Assembly (NCBI GenBank): GCA_020636575.1
Contig: JACJXP010000001.1
Coordinates: forward strand, 806,001-870,000
From: Chitinophagales bacterium
GTDB taxonomy: Bacteria; Bacteroidota; Bacteroidia; Chitinophagales; Chitinophagaceae
Length of the DNA: 64,000 bases
Direction of reading: 5' to 3'
Positions 23,994-31,178 of this stretch are shown here, piece after piece. The notes beneath the pieces were generated by a model. It searched no databases. It saw only the letters and a program-made list of their open reading frames with translations, and was not told the DNA's origin. The stretch's first letter is position 1. The number at the start of each line of letters is the position of its first letter. The position numbers and the translations under genes were made by a program.

Positions 23994-24425
23994 CTACAAT
24001 AACAAGTTCTTTTTTACCCAATTCACTTTAGGCCTGATCTCATTGTTGTATTTATCACCGGTGGCATAACGGACATACTTCAAAAAATGATAATAATCCC
24101 CTTTAGGGTATTTTTTTCTCCATTTATCATAACGTTTATCCTGCCATGCTTTATAGTACTCTATACATGCTTCCTCTGATTCAAATTTTTTACACTTATT
24201 TCCCTTTACATAAAACCCAAAGAGGTTATTATACCTGAGACAGCATTTCTTACAATTCAGATTTCCGGTTTCCTGCATACTTTGTGCGATCACAAATTCG
24301 GGATGTCGTATGCCGGCAGCCTTGATACGGTCATAAAGGTTCTGCACCTTTGTTTTATTAATACGCTGAGCTTCAAGTTGAAAAAATGAAAAGAATAAAA
24401 AAAACGCAAGCAGGTATTTTTTCAT
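23994..24425 (-). CDS. Exported glucosaminidase-domain protein
   Basis: A 143-residue protein with a signal peptide (ends near LEAQ, 19) and a compact domain of the mannosyl-glycoprotein endo-beta-N-acetylglucosaminidase family (PF01832). SMQETGNLNCKKCCLRYNNLFGFY carries the conserved Glu and the N-N-L-F-G element, followed by a Y..W.DKRYDKW segment. Such proteins cut the glycan backbone of peptidoglycan. The CKKCC cluster near residue 60 is noticeable and may be disulfide-bonded. It is 26 bases upstream of nagA on the same strand, a sensible pairing for wall turnover or amino-sugar use (inference). Confidence 0.85.
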   Translation of the reverse strand: MKKYLLAFFLFFSFFQLEAQRINKTKVQNLYDRIKAAGIRHPEFVIAQSMQETGNLNCKKCCLRYNNLFGFYVKGNKCKKFESEEACIEYYKAWQDKRYDKWRKKYPKGDYYHFLKYVRYATGDKYNNEIRPKVNWVKKNLLL

Positions 24426-24536
24426 CTGTCGGGTTTAGATGTAAAAAATATTTTCTTAAAACAATTTGACGCCAAAAGATACAAAAACCACACCCTTTTT
24501 ACCAATTGATTTAATTTGCAATCAGAAAAAAACAAT

Positions 24537-25229
24537 ATGAGCAATAAACTGGTGATAAACAGTGATAATCGTTTACAGGAAATGAGAGAGAATTTTGCCG
24601 GATCTCAGCCATTGGCTCTCCGGGTGATCGCAAAAATTATTTCATACCTCTTACATCCTGTTTTTGTTCCGGTTTATGTTGTTTGGTTCATGGTTTATAT
24701 TCATCCTTATCTTTTTGCAGGATTTTCCTGGGTTGATAAACGTAATGTGTTATTACAGGCCTTTTTGATGTATACTTTTTTCCCAGTTATCACTATTTTA
24801 TTATTGAAAGGGCTAAAATTTATCAGCAGCATTCAGCTTAAAACCCAAAAAGATCGCATTATTCCGCTCATTGGTTGTGCCACATGGTATTTCTGGATAT
24901 GGAATGTGTGGAATAATTTACCTGATTATCCAAGAGAGGCCCGGGTGCTTGCATTGGCCATCTGGATCGCATCTTCCCTTGCACTAATGGCCAACATCGT
25001 TATGAAAATAAGTTTACATGCGATTGCCGCAGGTGTATCACTGATGTTTTTGGTGCTGCTCGGTTTTTCTCAAAATATATACTTCGGAATGTATGTAGCA
25101 GTAGCATTGCTTTTAACAGGTATTGTCTGTACCGCCAGGTTCCTTGACTCTGACCACAACCCGCAGGAGATCTACAGCGGTCTTGCCTTGGGTATTGCTA
25201 CACAGGTCATTATTTGGTGGCTGGCCTAG
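24537..25229 (+). CDS. Conserved integral membrane protein, function unknown
   Basis: A 230-residue protein starting at the ATG at 24537. A TTG seven codons earlier is also in frame, but less likely. After a hydrophilic start there are about six membrane helices, including LLHPVFVPVYVVWFMVYI, FFPVITILLLKGL and FLVLLGFSQNIYFGMYVAVALLL, with a polar LKTQKDRIIPLIGC loop. The layout recalls PAP2-like membrane proteins of Bacteroidota, but I see no phosphatase signature, so no function is assigned. It is divergent from the glucosaminidase gene and precedes recA. Confidence 0.72.
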   Translation: MSNKLVINSDNRLQEMRENFAGSQPLALRVIAKIISYLLHPVFVPVYVVWFMVYIHPYLFAGFSWVDKRNVLLQAFLMYTFFPVITILLLKGLKFISSIQLKTQKDRIIPLIGCATWYFWIWNVWNNLPDYPREARVLALAIWIASSLALMANIVMKISLHAIAAGVSLMFLVLLGFSQNIYFGMYVAVALLLTGIVCTARFLDSDHNPQEIYSGLALGIATQVIIWWLA

Positions 25230-25284
25230 CCGTTACTTTTGAAATATTTTCCCCAAAATATTAGTATTTTATTACTAAATGATT

Positions 25285-25292
25285 TAGTTTTG
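25285..25292 (+). promoter_or_regulatory. TAnnTTTG -7 box upstream of recA
   Basis: TAGTTTTG matches the Bacteroidota -7 consensus and lies 57 bases before the recA ATG. A fitting -33 TTG is not obvious. I see no LexA-type inverted repeat in the gap. Confidence 0.45.
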
Positions 25293-25349
25293 CAGACTGT
25301 GTAAAAGTTTTAAAAATGGCGCAAGCCAACCCCCTAACTTTGAATCATC

Positions 25350-26384
25350 ATGGCAAAAACAGAAAAAACTACAGACATGTCGGCTAATAATGAAAAACTG
25401 AAAGCTCTCAGGCTTACCATGGATAAGATTGAGAAAGACTACGGCAAAGGAAGTGTGATGATGATGAATGAGAAAGCTGTTGTGGAACAGGCAGTGATCT
25501 CCACAGGTTCTATCGGGCTTGATGTAGCCCTTGGGATCGGGGGTCTTCCGAGAGGAAGAGTTATTGAAATCTATGGTCCGGAATCTTCCGGTAAAACCAC
25601 TATTGCTACCCATGTGATTGCAGAAGCGCAGAAAAAGGGAGGCATGTGTGCCATTATAGATGCTGAACATGCTTTTGACAGCACTTATGCAAAAAAACTG
25701 GGAGTAGATGTTGACAATCTGCTTATTTCACAACCCGATTATGGTGAGCAGGCACTTGAGATAGCTGACAGGCTTATTCTTTCCGGTGCATTGGATGTAG
25801 TTGTGATCGATTCTGTAGCGGCTCTTGTTCCAAAGAGTGAGTTGGAAGGAGAAATGGGTGATAGCAAGATGGGATTGCATGCCCGGTTAATGAGCCAGGC
25901 ATTACGTAAACTTACAGCTACTATTTCCAAAACAAACACCATTTGCATTTTCATCAACCAGCTTCGGGAAAAGATCGGGATCATGTTTGGTAACCCTGAA
26001 ACAACAACTGGTGGTAATGCTCTGAAGTTTTACGCTTCCGTTCGTCTTGATATTCGCAGAACACAACAGATCAAAGACGGAGATTCTGCCGTTGGTAACC
26101 ATGTAAAAGTAAAAGTGGTTAAAAATAAAGTAGCACCTCCATTCCGTGCAGCAGAGTTTGATATCATTTTTGGAGAAGGTATTTCCAAAACAGGTGAGAT
26201 CATTGATATGGGAACAGAATTAGGCATTGTTCAAAAAAGCGGAAGCTGGTATAGTTATAATAATGACAAACTGGGCCAGGGCCGTGATGCAGTTAAACAA
26301 CTGTTGGTGGACAATCCTGAACTTGCAAAAGAGATCGAAACCAGGATCAGGGAGAAGATCAAAGAATTACAAACTACTGCGTAA
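25350..26384 (+). CDS. recA: Recombinase RecA
   Basis: The central homologous-recombination ATPase and SOS co-protease, 344 residues, normal family length. Walker A GPESSGKTT is at 76-84 and the helix-loop INQLREKIGIMFGNPETTTGG is in the middle. KVKVVKNKVAPPFR and the C-terminal GEIIDMGTELGIVQKSGSWYSY segment complete the fold. The N terminus has a short charged extension before KLKALRLTMDKIEKDYGKGS. It is a single-gene unit closed by a strong terminator 44 bases downstream. Confidence 0.99.
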   Translation: MAKTEKTTDMSANNEKLKALRLTMDKIEKDYGKGSVMMMNEKAVVEQAVISTGSIGLDVALGIGGLPRGRVIEIYGPESSGKTTIATHVIAEAQKKGGMCAIIDAEHAFDSTYAKKLGVDVDNLLISQPDYGEQALEIADRLILSGALDVVVIDSVAALVPKSELEGEMGDSKMGLHARLMSQALRKLTATISKTNTICIFINQLREKIGIMFGNPETTTGGNALKFYASVRLDIRRTQQIKDGDSAVGNHVKVKVVKNKVAPPFRAAEFDIIFGEGISKTGEIIDMGTELGIVQKSGSWYSYNNDKLGQGRDAVKQLLVDNPELAKEIETRIREKIKELQTTA

Positions 26385-26427
26385 ACAGTTAGTTTTTAAA
26401 ATATTATGATGGGTTAGCATCATAACG

Positions 26428-26452
26428 CCCCGCTTTTATGCGGGGTTTTTTT
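26428..26452 (+). terminator. Intrinsic terminator of recA
   Basis: CCCCGC and GCGGGG pair around a six-base loop and are followed by a run of seven T. Confidence 0.92.
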
Positions 26453-26560
26453 ATGTTTTAGCATATATTTTAAAGGGATAAATAATATTCAATGTTTAAA
26501 CATTGTATATTTGCTGCCTGATTGCAACCATTATGGCGCAAAATCCGATTAATAGATAGA

Positions 26561-27463
26561 ATGGATATTCAAAGAAATACAGCATTATTGAAGTGGATAC
26601 AGGTGATCTCCGCTGTTGCATTGCTGTTTATTTTCTTTATGCCATGGGCTAACTGGGATGGCAATACGATCAATGGGTTTCATTTCCCATCCGGGAAATT
26701 CTTTTCCGTGGCTGAAACAAAATTCGGGCTTGCGAATCCGATTCCTCAATTAAGTTTTACCTTTTATTTATTCTGGCTTATTCCAATAGCCGCTTTATTA
26801 TTACTGATATTGATAGCGAAAAACAAACAAGCTCACTGGCCGGCAATTATTATATCAGTATTAACGCTTTCACTTTGCTCAATATTTTTTCTTTTTTCTC
26901 AACTACTTGCTACGTTAGGAGTAGGCCCAGGAGCCATGAATATGCTCAAACTGGCTGCATGGCTGGCCGTATTTTTTTCAATCATACTACTTATCACAAA
27001 CCCTTTACCAGCAAATTGGTTAAAAAAGACAGGTTGGTTAGTATTAGGCCCGCTGTTTGCATTCATTAGTTTCAAATTGATTGAAAAATCAGTATGGAAT
27101 GAAACACATAAGGATACAAATGAAATAAAAGCAGCATATAGTTTATCTGCCAATGCATTTATAGCTGAATTCATTACAAATGACTCTGCTGCCAATAATA
27201 AGTACAGGGAAAAAATAATACAGATCAATGGTACAGTAGCAGAGATTACCATTAATAATGATTCAACTTCAATTATAAATTTTTCAAATCCTGATGGCTC
27301 ATATATTGCTTTTGCTTTTGAAAAAGAAGAATATAATAACATAAAAAATGTGAAAGTTGGTGACACTATTTCCGTCAAAGGATCCTGTAGCGGAAGTATA
27401 TTCAGTGAAATATTGGGAACAACTTCCATTAGTTTTAAACGGGCAACAATTATCAATAAATAA
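26561..27463 (+). CDS. Membrane protein with C-terminal OB-fold (tRNA_anti-like) domain
   Basis: A 300-residue protein starting at the ATG at 26561; the upstream in-frame TTG region reads poorly. The first about 165 residues hold four to five membrane helices, with a loop after the first that contains GNTINGFHFPSGKFFSVAE. The last about 95 residues form a soluble beta domain with KIIQINGTVAEI, SIINFSNPDGSYIAFAF and VKVGDTISVKGSCSG. This matches the tRNA_anti-like (OB-fold) family seen in exported or membrane proteins of Bacteroidota. It is followed after 14 bases by the YceI gene. Role unknown. Confidence 0.78.
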   Translation: MDIQRNTALLKWIQVISAVALLFIFFMPWANWDGNTINGFHFPSGKFFSVAETKFGLANPIPQLSFTFYLFWLIPIAALLLLILIAKNKQAHWPAIIISVLTLSLCSIFFLFSQLLATLGVGPGAMNMLKLAAWLAVFFSIILLITNPLPANWLKKTGWLVLGPLFAFISFKLIEKSVWNETHKDTNEIKAAYSLSANAFIAEFITNDSAANNKYREKIIQINGTVAEITINNDSTSIINFSNPDGSYIAFAFEKEEYNNIKNVKVGDTISVKGSCSGSIFSEILGTTSISFKRATIINK

Positions 27464-27477
27464 ATTCTCTAAAAACA

Positions 27478-28020
27478 ATGAAAAAAATTACCCTTTTGAT
27501 GGCTTTCCTGGTAAGTGCGGGAATACTCTTTGCACAAAAGAAAACCACAACATCAGCAACCGTAGCATTTGATGCAACAACGCCGAAAGATGGTTTGCCA
27601 AAAGCAGAAAACAAAACAGTTATTGGCTCCATCAATACACAAACCGGGGCCGTTGCTTTTGAAGCAGCCGTAAAGAACTTTAATTTTTCTAATCCAAAAG
27701 TTCAGGAACATTTCAATGGCGCAAGCTGGTTGAACTCAGATCAATTCCCAAAAATCACTTTTACAGGAAAGATTGAAAATGCAGATAAGATCAATTTCCA
27801 GAAAGATGGTGTTTATAAGGCCAAAGCTACTGGTGATCTTATCGTTAAAGGAATTAGTAAGCCGGCAAAAGCCGAAGGAACAATAACTATCGCAAATGGT
27901 AAGATCATTGTTCTGGCTGAAATGAAAGTAAAACTTGAAGATTATGCTATAAGCGGTCAGCCGGTAGAGGCCGGTAAAGTAGCTAAAGAACCCAAAGTGG
28001 CCGTTTCAGCAGAATTCTGA
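27478..28020 (+). CDS. YceI family periplasmic lipid-binding-like protein
   Basis: An exported protein of 180 residues with a signal peptide (MKKITLLMAFLVSAGILFAQ). It has the YceI lipocalin-like core: TVIGSINTQTGAVAFEAAVKNFNF, HFNGASWLNSDQFPKITFTG, and GDLIVKGISKPAKAEGTITI. YceI proteins bind isoprenoid-type lipids in a tunnel between beta strands; the ligand here is unknown. It is probably co-transcribed with the membrane OB-fold gene and is followed by an intrinsic terminator 27 bases after its stop. Confidence 0.92.
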   Translation: MKKITLLMAFLVSAGILFAQKKTTTSATVAFDATTPKDGLPKAENKTVIGSINTQTGAVAFEAAVKNFNFSNPKVQEHFNGASWLNSDQFPKITFTGKIENADKINFQKDGVYKAKATGDLIVKGISKPAKAEGTITIANGKIIVLAEMKVKLEDYAISGQPVEAGKVAKEPKVAVSAEF

Positions 28021-28047
28021 CCTTCTTTTCCCTATGTCTGATTACAA

Positions 28048-28074
28048 CCCTGCATTAATCATGCAGGGTTTTTA
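28048..28074 (+). terminator. Intrinsic terminator after the YceI gene
   Basis: CCCTGCAT and ATGCAGGG pair around a five-base loop, followed by a run of five T. Confidence 0.9.
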
Positions 28075-28137
28075 TTTAGATTGCTAATGACAATGTTTTT
28101 GAATTTTCTACCTTGTAAACAATTTAATATTTACAGT

Positions 28138-28587
28138 ATGAAAACAAGATCTTTCAAGAAGACCAAACGCATTGCCCTTGTAGCGCATGATAATATGAAG
28201 GATGAATTGATAACATGGGCCACTTTCAATAAAACAACTTTAAAAGATCATCAGCTTTACGCTACCGGTACAACCGGAACATTGGTTGAAAAAGCGTTGG
28301 ACCAGCCTGTAATAAAATTTTTAAGCGGGCCTTTAGGTGGTGATCAGCAAATAGGAGCAAGTATTGCAGAAGGGAAACTAGATGTACTCATCTTCTTCTG
28401 GGATCCTATGGAAGCACAACCACACGACCCGGATATTAAAGCACTATTGCGGGTGGCTGCCACCTGGAATATTCCTGTTGCCTGTAACAGGGCCACGGCT
28501 GATTTTATTTTCACATCACCACTCATGCACCAGGACTACGAGGCTATATTACCTGATTATTCGTCTTATACATCAAGAAAAATATAA
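28138..28587 (+). CDS. mgsA: Methylglyoxal synthase
   Basis: A cytoplasmic lyase of 149 residues that converts dihydroxyacetone phosphate to methylglyoxal and phosphate, an overflow route from upper glycolysis. The family segments are complete: IALVAHDNMKDEL, LYATGTTGTL, LSGPLGGDQQIGA with catalytic Asp69, and PHDPDIKALLR with His96. CNRATADFIFTSP follows. I choose the ATG at 28138, since the upstream extension would run into the preceding terminator region. It is followed by uvrB after 40 bases. Confidence 0.96.
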   Translation: MKTRSFKKTKRIALVAHDNMKDELITWATFNKTTLKDHQLYATGTTGTLVEKALDQPVIKFLSGPLGGDQQIGASIAEGKLDVLIFFWDPMEAQPHDPDIKALLRVAATWNIPVACNRATADFIFTSPLMHQDYEAILPDYSSYTSRKI

Positions 28588-28627
28588 GCTCTTTCACTTT
28601 TGTTAATTTGCATGTTCAGTAAGATCA

Positions 28628-30667
28628 ATGGCATTTCAATTACATACACCGTATGAACCTGCAGGGGATCAACCCCAGGCAATTCAGCAATTAACTGATG
28701 GTCTTTTGCAGGGAGAAAAATACCAGACATTATTAGGTGTAACAGGAAGCGGAAAAACGTTTACTGTTGCCAATGTGATACAGCAAGTGCAACGACCAAC
28801 TCTTGTATTAACACATAATAAGACATTGGTTGCGCAGCTATACGGCGAATTCCGCCAGTTCTTCCCTGAAAACGCCGTAGAGTATTTTGTTTCCTATTAT
28901 GATTACTACCAGCCAGAAGCTTATATGCCTGTTAGTGATGTTTATATTGAAAAAGATCTTAGCATAAATGATGAACTGGATAAGCTTCGCTTAAGAGCCA
29001 CTTCAAGTTTATTGAGCGGAAGAAGGGACATCATTGTTGTTGCGTCGGTTAGCTGCATTTACGGCATGGGCAACCCTACTGATTATGAAAATGGGATTGT
29101 TCGTATCAACAAGGGGCAAACCATTTCCCGCCAGGGTTTTTTACACTCATTGGTTAATTCATTGTATTCCCGGACAACAGTTGAATTCAACCGGGGTGCA
29201 TTCAGAGTAAAAGGCGACACGGTGGATATCAATCTTCCATATGTTGATTATGGGTACCGTATCACATTTTTTGGCGATGAGATTGAAGAGATAGAAAGCA
29301 TTGAAGTAGCAACCGGTAAAAGGATCGGGCTGATGGAAAATGCAGCCATTTTTCCTGCCAATTTATATGTAGCGCCTAAGGATATTATCCAGCAGGTCAT
29401 TCATGAGATACAGGATGAAATGAATGCACAGGCTGAATACTTTAAAAATCAGGGGAAATATATAGAAGCACAACGCTTATCAGAAAGAGTAAATTATGAT
29501 CTTGAAATGATCCGTGAGTTGGGATATTGCAATGGTATTGAAAATTATTCCCGCTTTTTTGACAGGCGCATACCCGGAACAAGGCCATTTTGTTTACTTG
29601 ATTATTTTCCAAAGGATTTCCTCATGGTGGTAGATGAAAGCCACCAGACCATTCCACAGGTAAGCGGTATGTATGGCGGAGATCGCAGCCGCAAGCTCAT
29701 ACTTGTTGATTATGGATTCCGGCTACCCAGTGCTTTGGATAACCGCCCCTTGAATTTTCATGAATTTGAATCATTACAAAACCAGGTGATCTATGTTTCG
29801 GCTACACCAGATGATTATGAACTTGAAAAATGTGGTGGTGTTGTAGTAGAGCAGGTAGTTCGACCAACAGGTCTGTTAGATCCACCGATAGAGATAAGAC
29901 CAAGTGTTAACCAAATCGATGACCTGCTGGATGAAATTGATAAAAGAGTTACCAAAGGAGACAGGGTGCTGGTAACAACTTTAACCAAGCGGATGGCAGA
30001 AGAAATGGATAAGTATTTGCATCGGATCAATATCAAATCAAAGTATATACATAGTGAGGTGGATACATTGGAAAGAGTTGAAATATTAAGAGAGCTACGC
30101 CTGGGTAAAATTGATGTATTGGTTGGTGTTAATCTTTTAAGAGAAGGATTGGACCTACCTGAAGTTTCATTAGTAGCCATTTTGGATGCGGACAAAGAAG
30201 GTTTTTTGCGTAATGAAAAATCATTAACACAAACAGCCGGAAGAGCTGCCAGGAATGTAGATGGTCTTGTTATCTTTTATGCAGATACCATGACTGAAAG
30301 CATGCAAAAAACAATTGATGAAACAACCCGCAGAAGAGAAAAACAGATCGCTTTTAATATAGAACATAACATCACCCCAAGAACAGTCACAAAAACAACT
30401 AAAGATGTATTCGCACAAACATCTGTGTTGGATATAAAGGGATATGACCCTAAAGACCCTTATGCATTGGCACCTGACCAGGAATTGATAACTGTGGCCG
30501 CGGAAGAACAAGTAGAATACAAGACTATTCCACAAATGGAAAAGGCTATTTCTAAAATTAAAAAAGAGATGGAAAAAGCTGCAAGAGATCTTGACTTTAT
30601 GGAAGCGGCGAGACTACGAGATGAAATGTTCTCTATGCAAAAGAAACTTGAAGAAATGAAAAAATAA
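28628..30667 (+). CDS. uvrB: Excinuclease ABC subunit B
   Basis: The DNA-damage verification helicase of nucleotide excision repair, 679 residues. Walker A is GVTGSGKT at 37-44. The damage-wedging beta-hairpin YYDYYQPEAY, the DESH Walker B, and helicase motifs SGRRDIIVVASVSCIYG, LVTTLTKRMAE and GVNLLREGLDLPEVSLVAILDADKEGF..QTAGRAARN are all present. The C-terminal UVR domain with DFMEAARLRDEM is about 638-679. The protein loads from UvrA and recruits UvrC, neither of which is in the window. Confidence 0.99.
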   Translation: MAFQLHTPYEPAGDQPQAIQQLTDGLLQGEKYQTLLGVTGSGKTFTVANVIQQVQRPTLVLTHNKTLVAQLYGEFRQFFPENAVEYFVSYYDYYQPEAYMPVSDVYIEKDLSINDELDKLRLRATSSLLSGRRDIIVVASVSCIYGMGNPTDYENGIVRINKGQTISRQGFLHSLVNSLYSRTTVEFNRGAFRVKGDTVDINLPYVDYGYRITFFGDEIEEIESIEVATGKRIGLMENAAIFPANLYVAPKDIIQQVIHEIQDEMNAQAEYFKNQGKYIEAQRLSERVNYDLEMIRELGYCNGIENYSRFFDRRIPGTRPFCLLDYFPKDFLMVVDESHQTIPQVSGMYGGDRSRKLILVDYGFRLPSALDNRPLNFHEFESLQNQVIYVSATPDDYELEKCGGVVVEQVVRPTGLLDPPIEIRPSVNQIDDLLDEIDKRVTKGDRVLVTTLTKRMAEEMDKYLHRINIKSKYIHSEVDTLERVEILRELRLGKIDVLVGVNLLREGLDLPEVSLVAILDADKEGFLRNEKSLTQTAGRAARNVDGLVIFYADTMTESMQKTIDETTRRREKQIAFNIEHNITPRTVTKTTKDVFAQTSVLDIKGYDPKDPYALAPDQELITVAAEEQVEYKTIPQMEKAISKIKKEMEKAARDLDFMEAARLRDEMFSMQKKLEEMKK

Positions 30668-30820
30668 GGGATTCGTAGTTTTACGAGTTTTCACTTAGTA
30701 TTTCTGCCTTTTTTTTCGAAATATACTTTCCCCGGCTTGCAGCGGGAATACCCCGACTATATCTTTAGCATCGAATCCTTACTAATCCTATATTATAAAA
30801 ACCAAAAAAATCCAGTATTT

Positions 30821-31069
30821 ATGAAAAGGCGTATTCGCAAAGTGGTTAATTTCTTTGCATTCAACCTTCTGTTTTTCGCTTTATACCTGAACTTTATTCA
30901 CAGTGACAACAGCCAGCTTCCTGCAACTTCCGTAGCAACACATACGAATGCTCCGGCTTTCAGCGGTACTGTTTTGGTAGAGAACCCTGAGCATTATATT
31001 CCTGCCCATACAGTAACAGCTACCATTTTGCCAAATCCGGCAGATGATAGAAAGGCAGCCAGCAATTAA
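30821..31069 (+). CDS. Small exported or membrane-anchored protein, unknown
   Basis: An 82-residue protein that I do not recognise. The ATG at 30821 gives a basic start and one hydrophobic segment (FFAFNLLFFALYLNFI), a signal anchor or uncleaved signal. The tail is Ser/Thr/Ala-rich and polar, with HTNAPAFSGTVLVENPEHYIPAHT. It sits between uvrB and polA and has its own intrinsic terminator 36 bases later, supporting a real, separately transcribed gene. The 153-base gap before it has only a weak 5-bp hairpin at 30673-30686 that could end uvrB. Confidence 0.6.
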   Translation: MKRRIRKVVNFFAFNLLFFALYLNFIHSDNSQLPATSVATHTNAPAFSGTVLVENPEHYIPAHTVTATILPNPADDRKAASN

Positions 31070-31104
31070 ACACTGGTCTCTGGCATTGCAGCGTTAACAT
31101 AACT

Positions 31105-31137
31105 AAACCCTGTCATTGAAATTATGACAGGGTTTTT
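31105..31137 (+). terminator. Intrinsic terminator before polA
   Basis: AAACCCTGTCAT and ATGACAGGGTTT pair over 12 bases around a seven-base loop, with a T run at the end. The A run in front makes it potentially two-way. Confidence 0.92.
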
Positions 31138-31166
31138 GCGTTTAAATATGCCTCACTTGAAATCTT

Positions 31167-31174
31167 TACCTTAG
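31167..31174 (+). promoter_or_regulatory. Near-consensus -7 box of polA, possibly leaderless
   Basis: TACCTTAG differs from TAnnTTTG at one base and lies four bases before the polA ATG. The spacing is identical to the box in front of mqnC. No matching -33 element is evident. Confidence 0.35.
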
Positions 31175-31178
31175 GGGC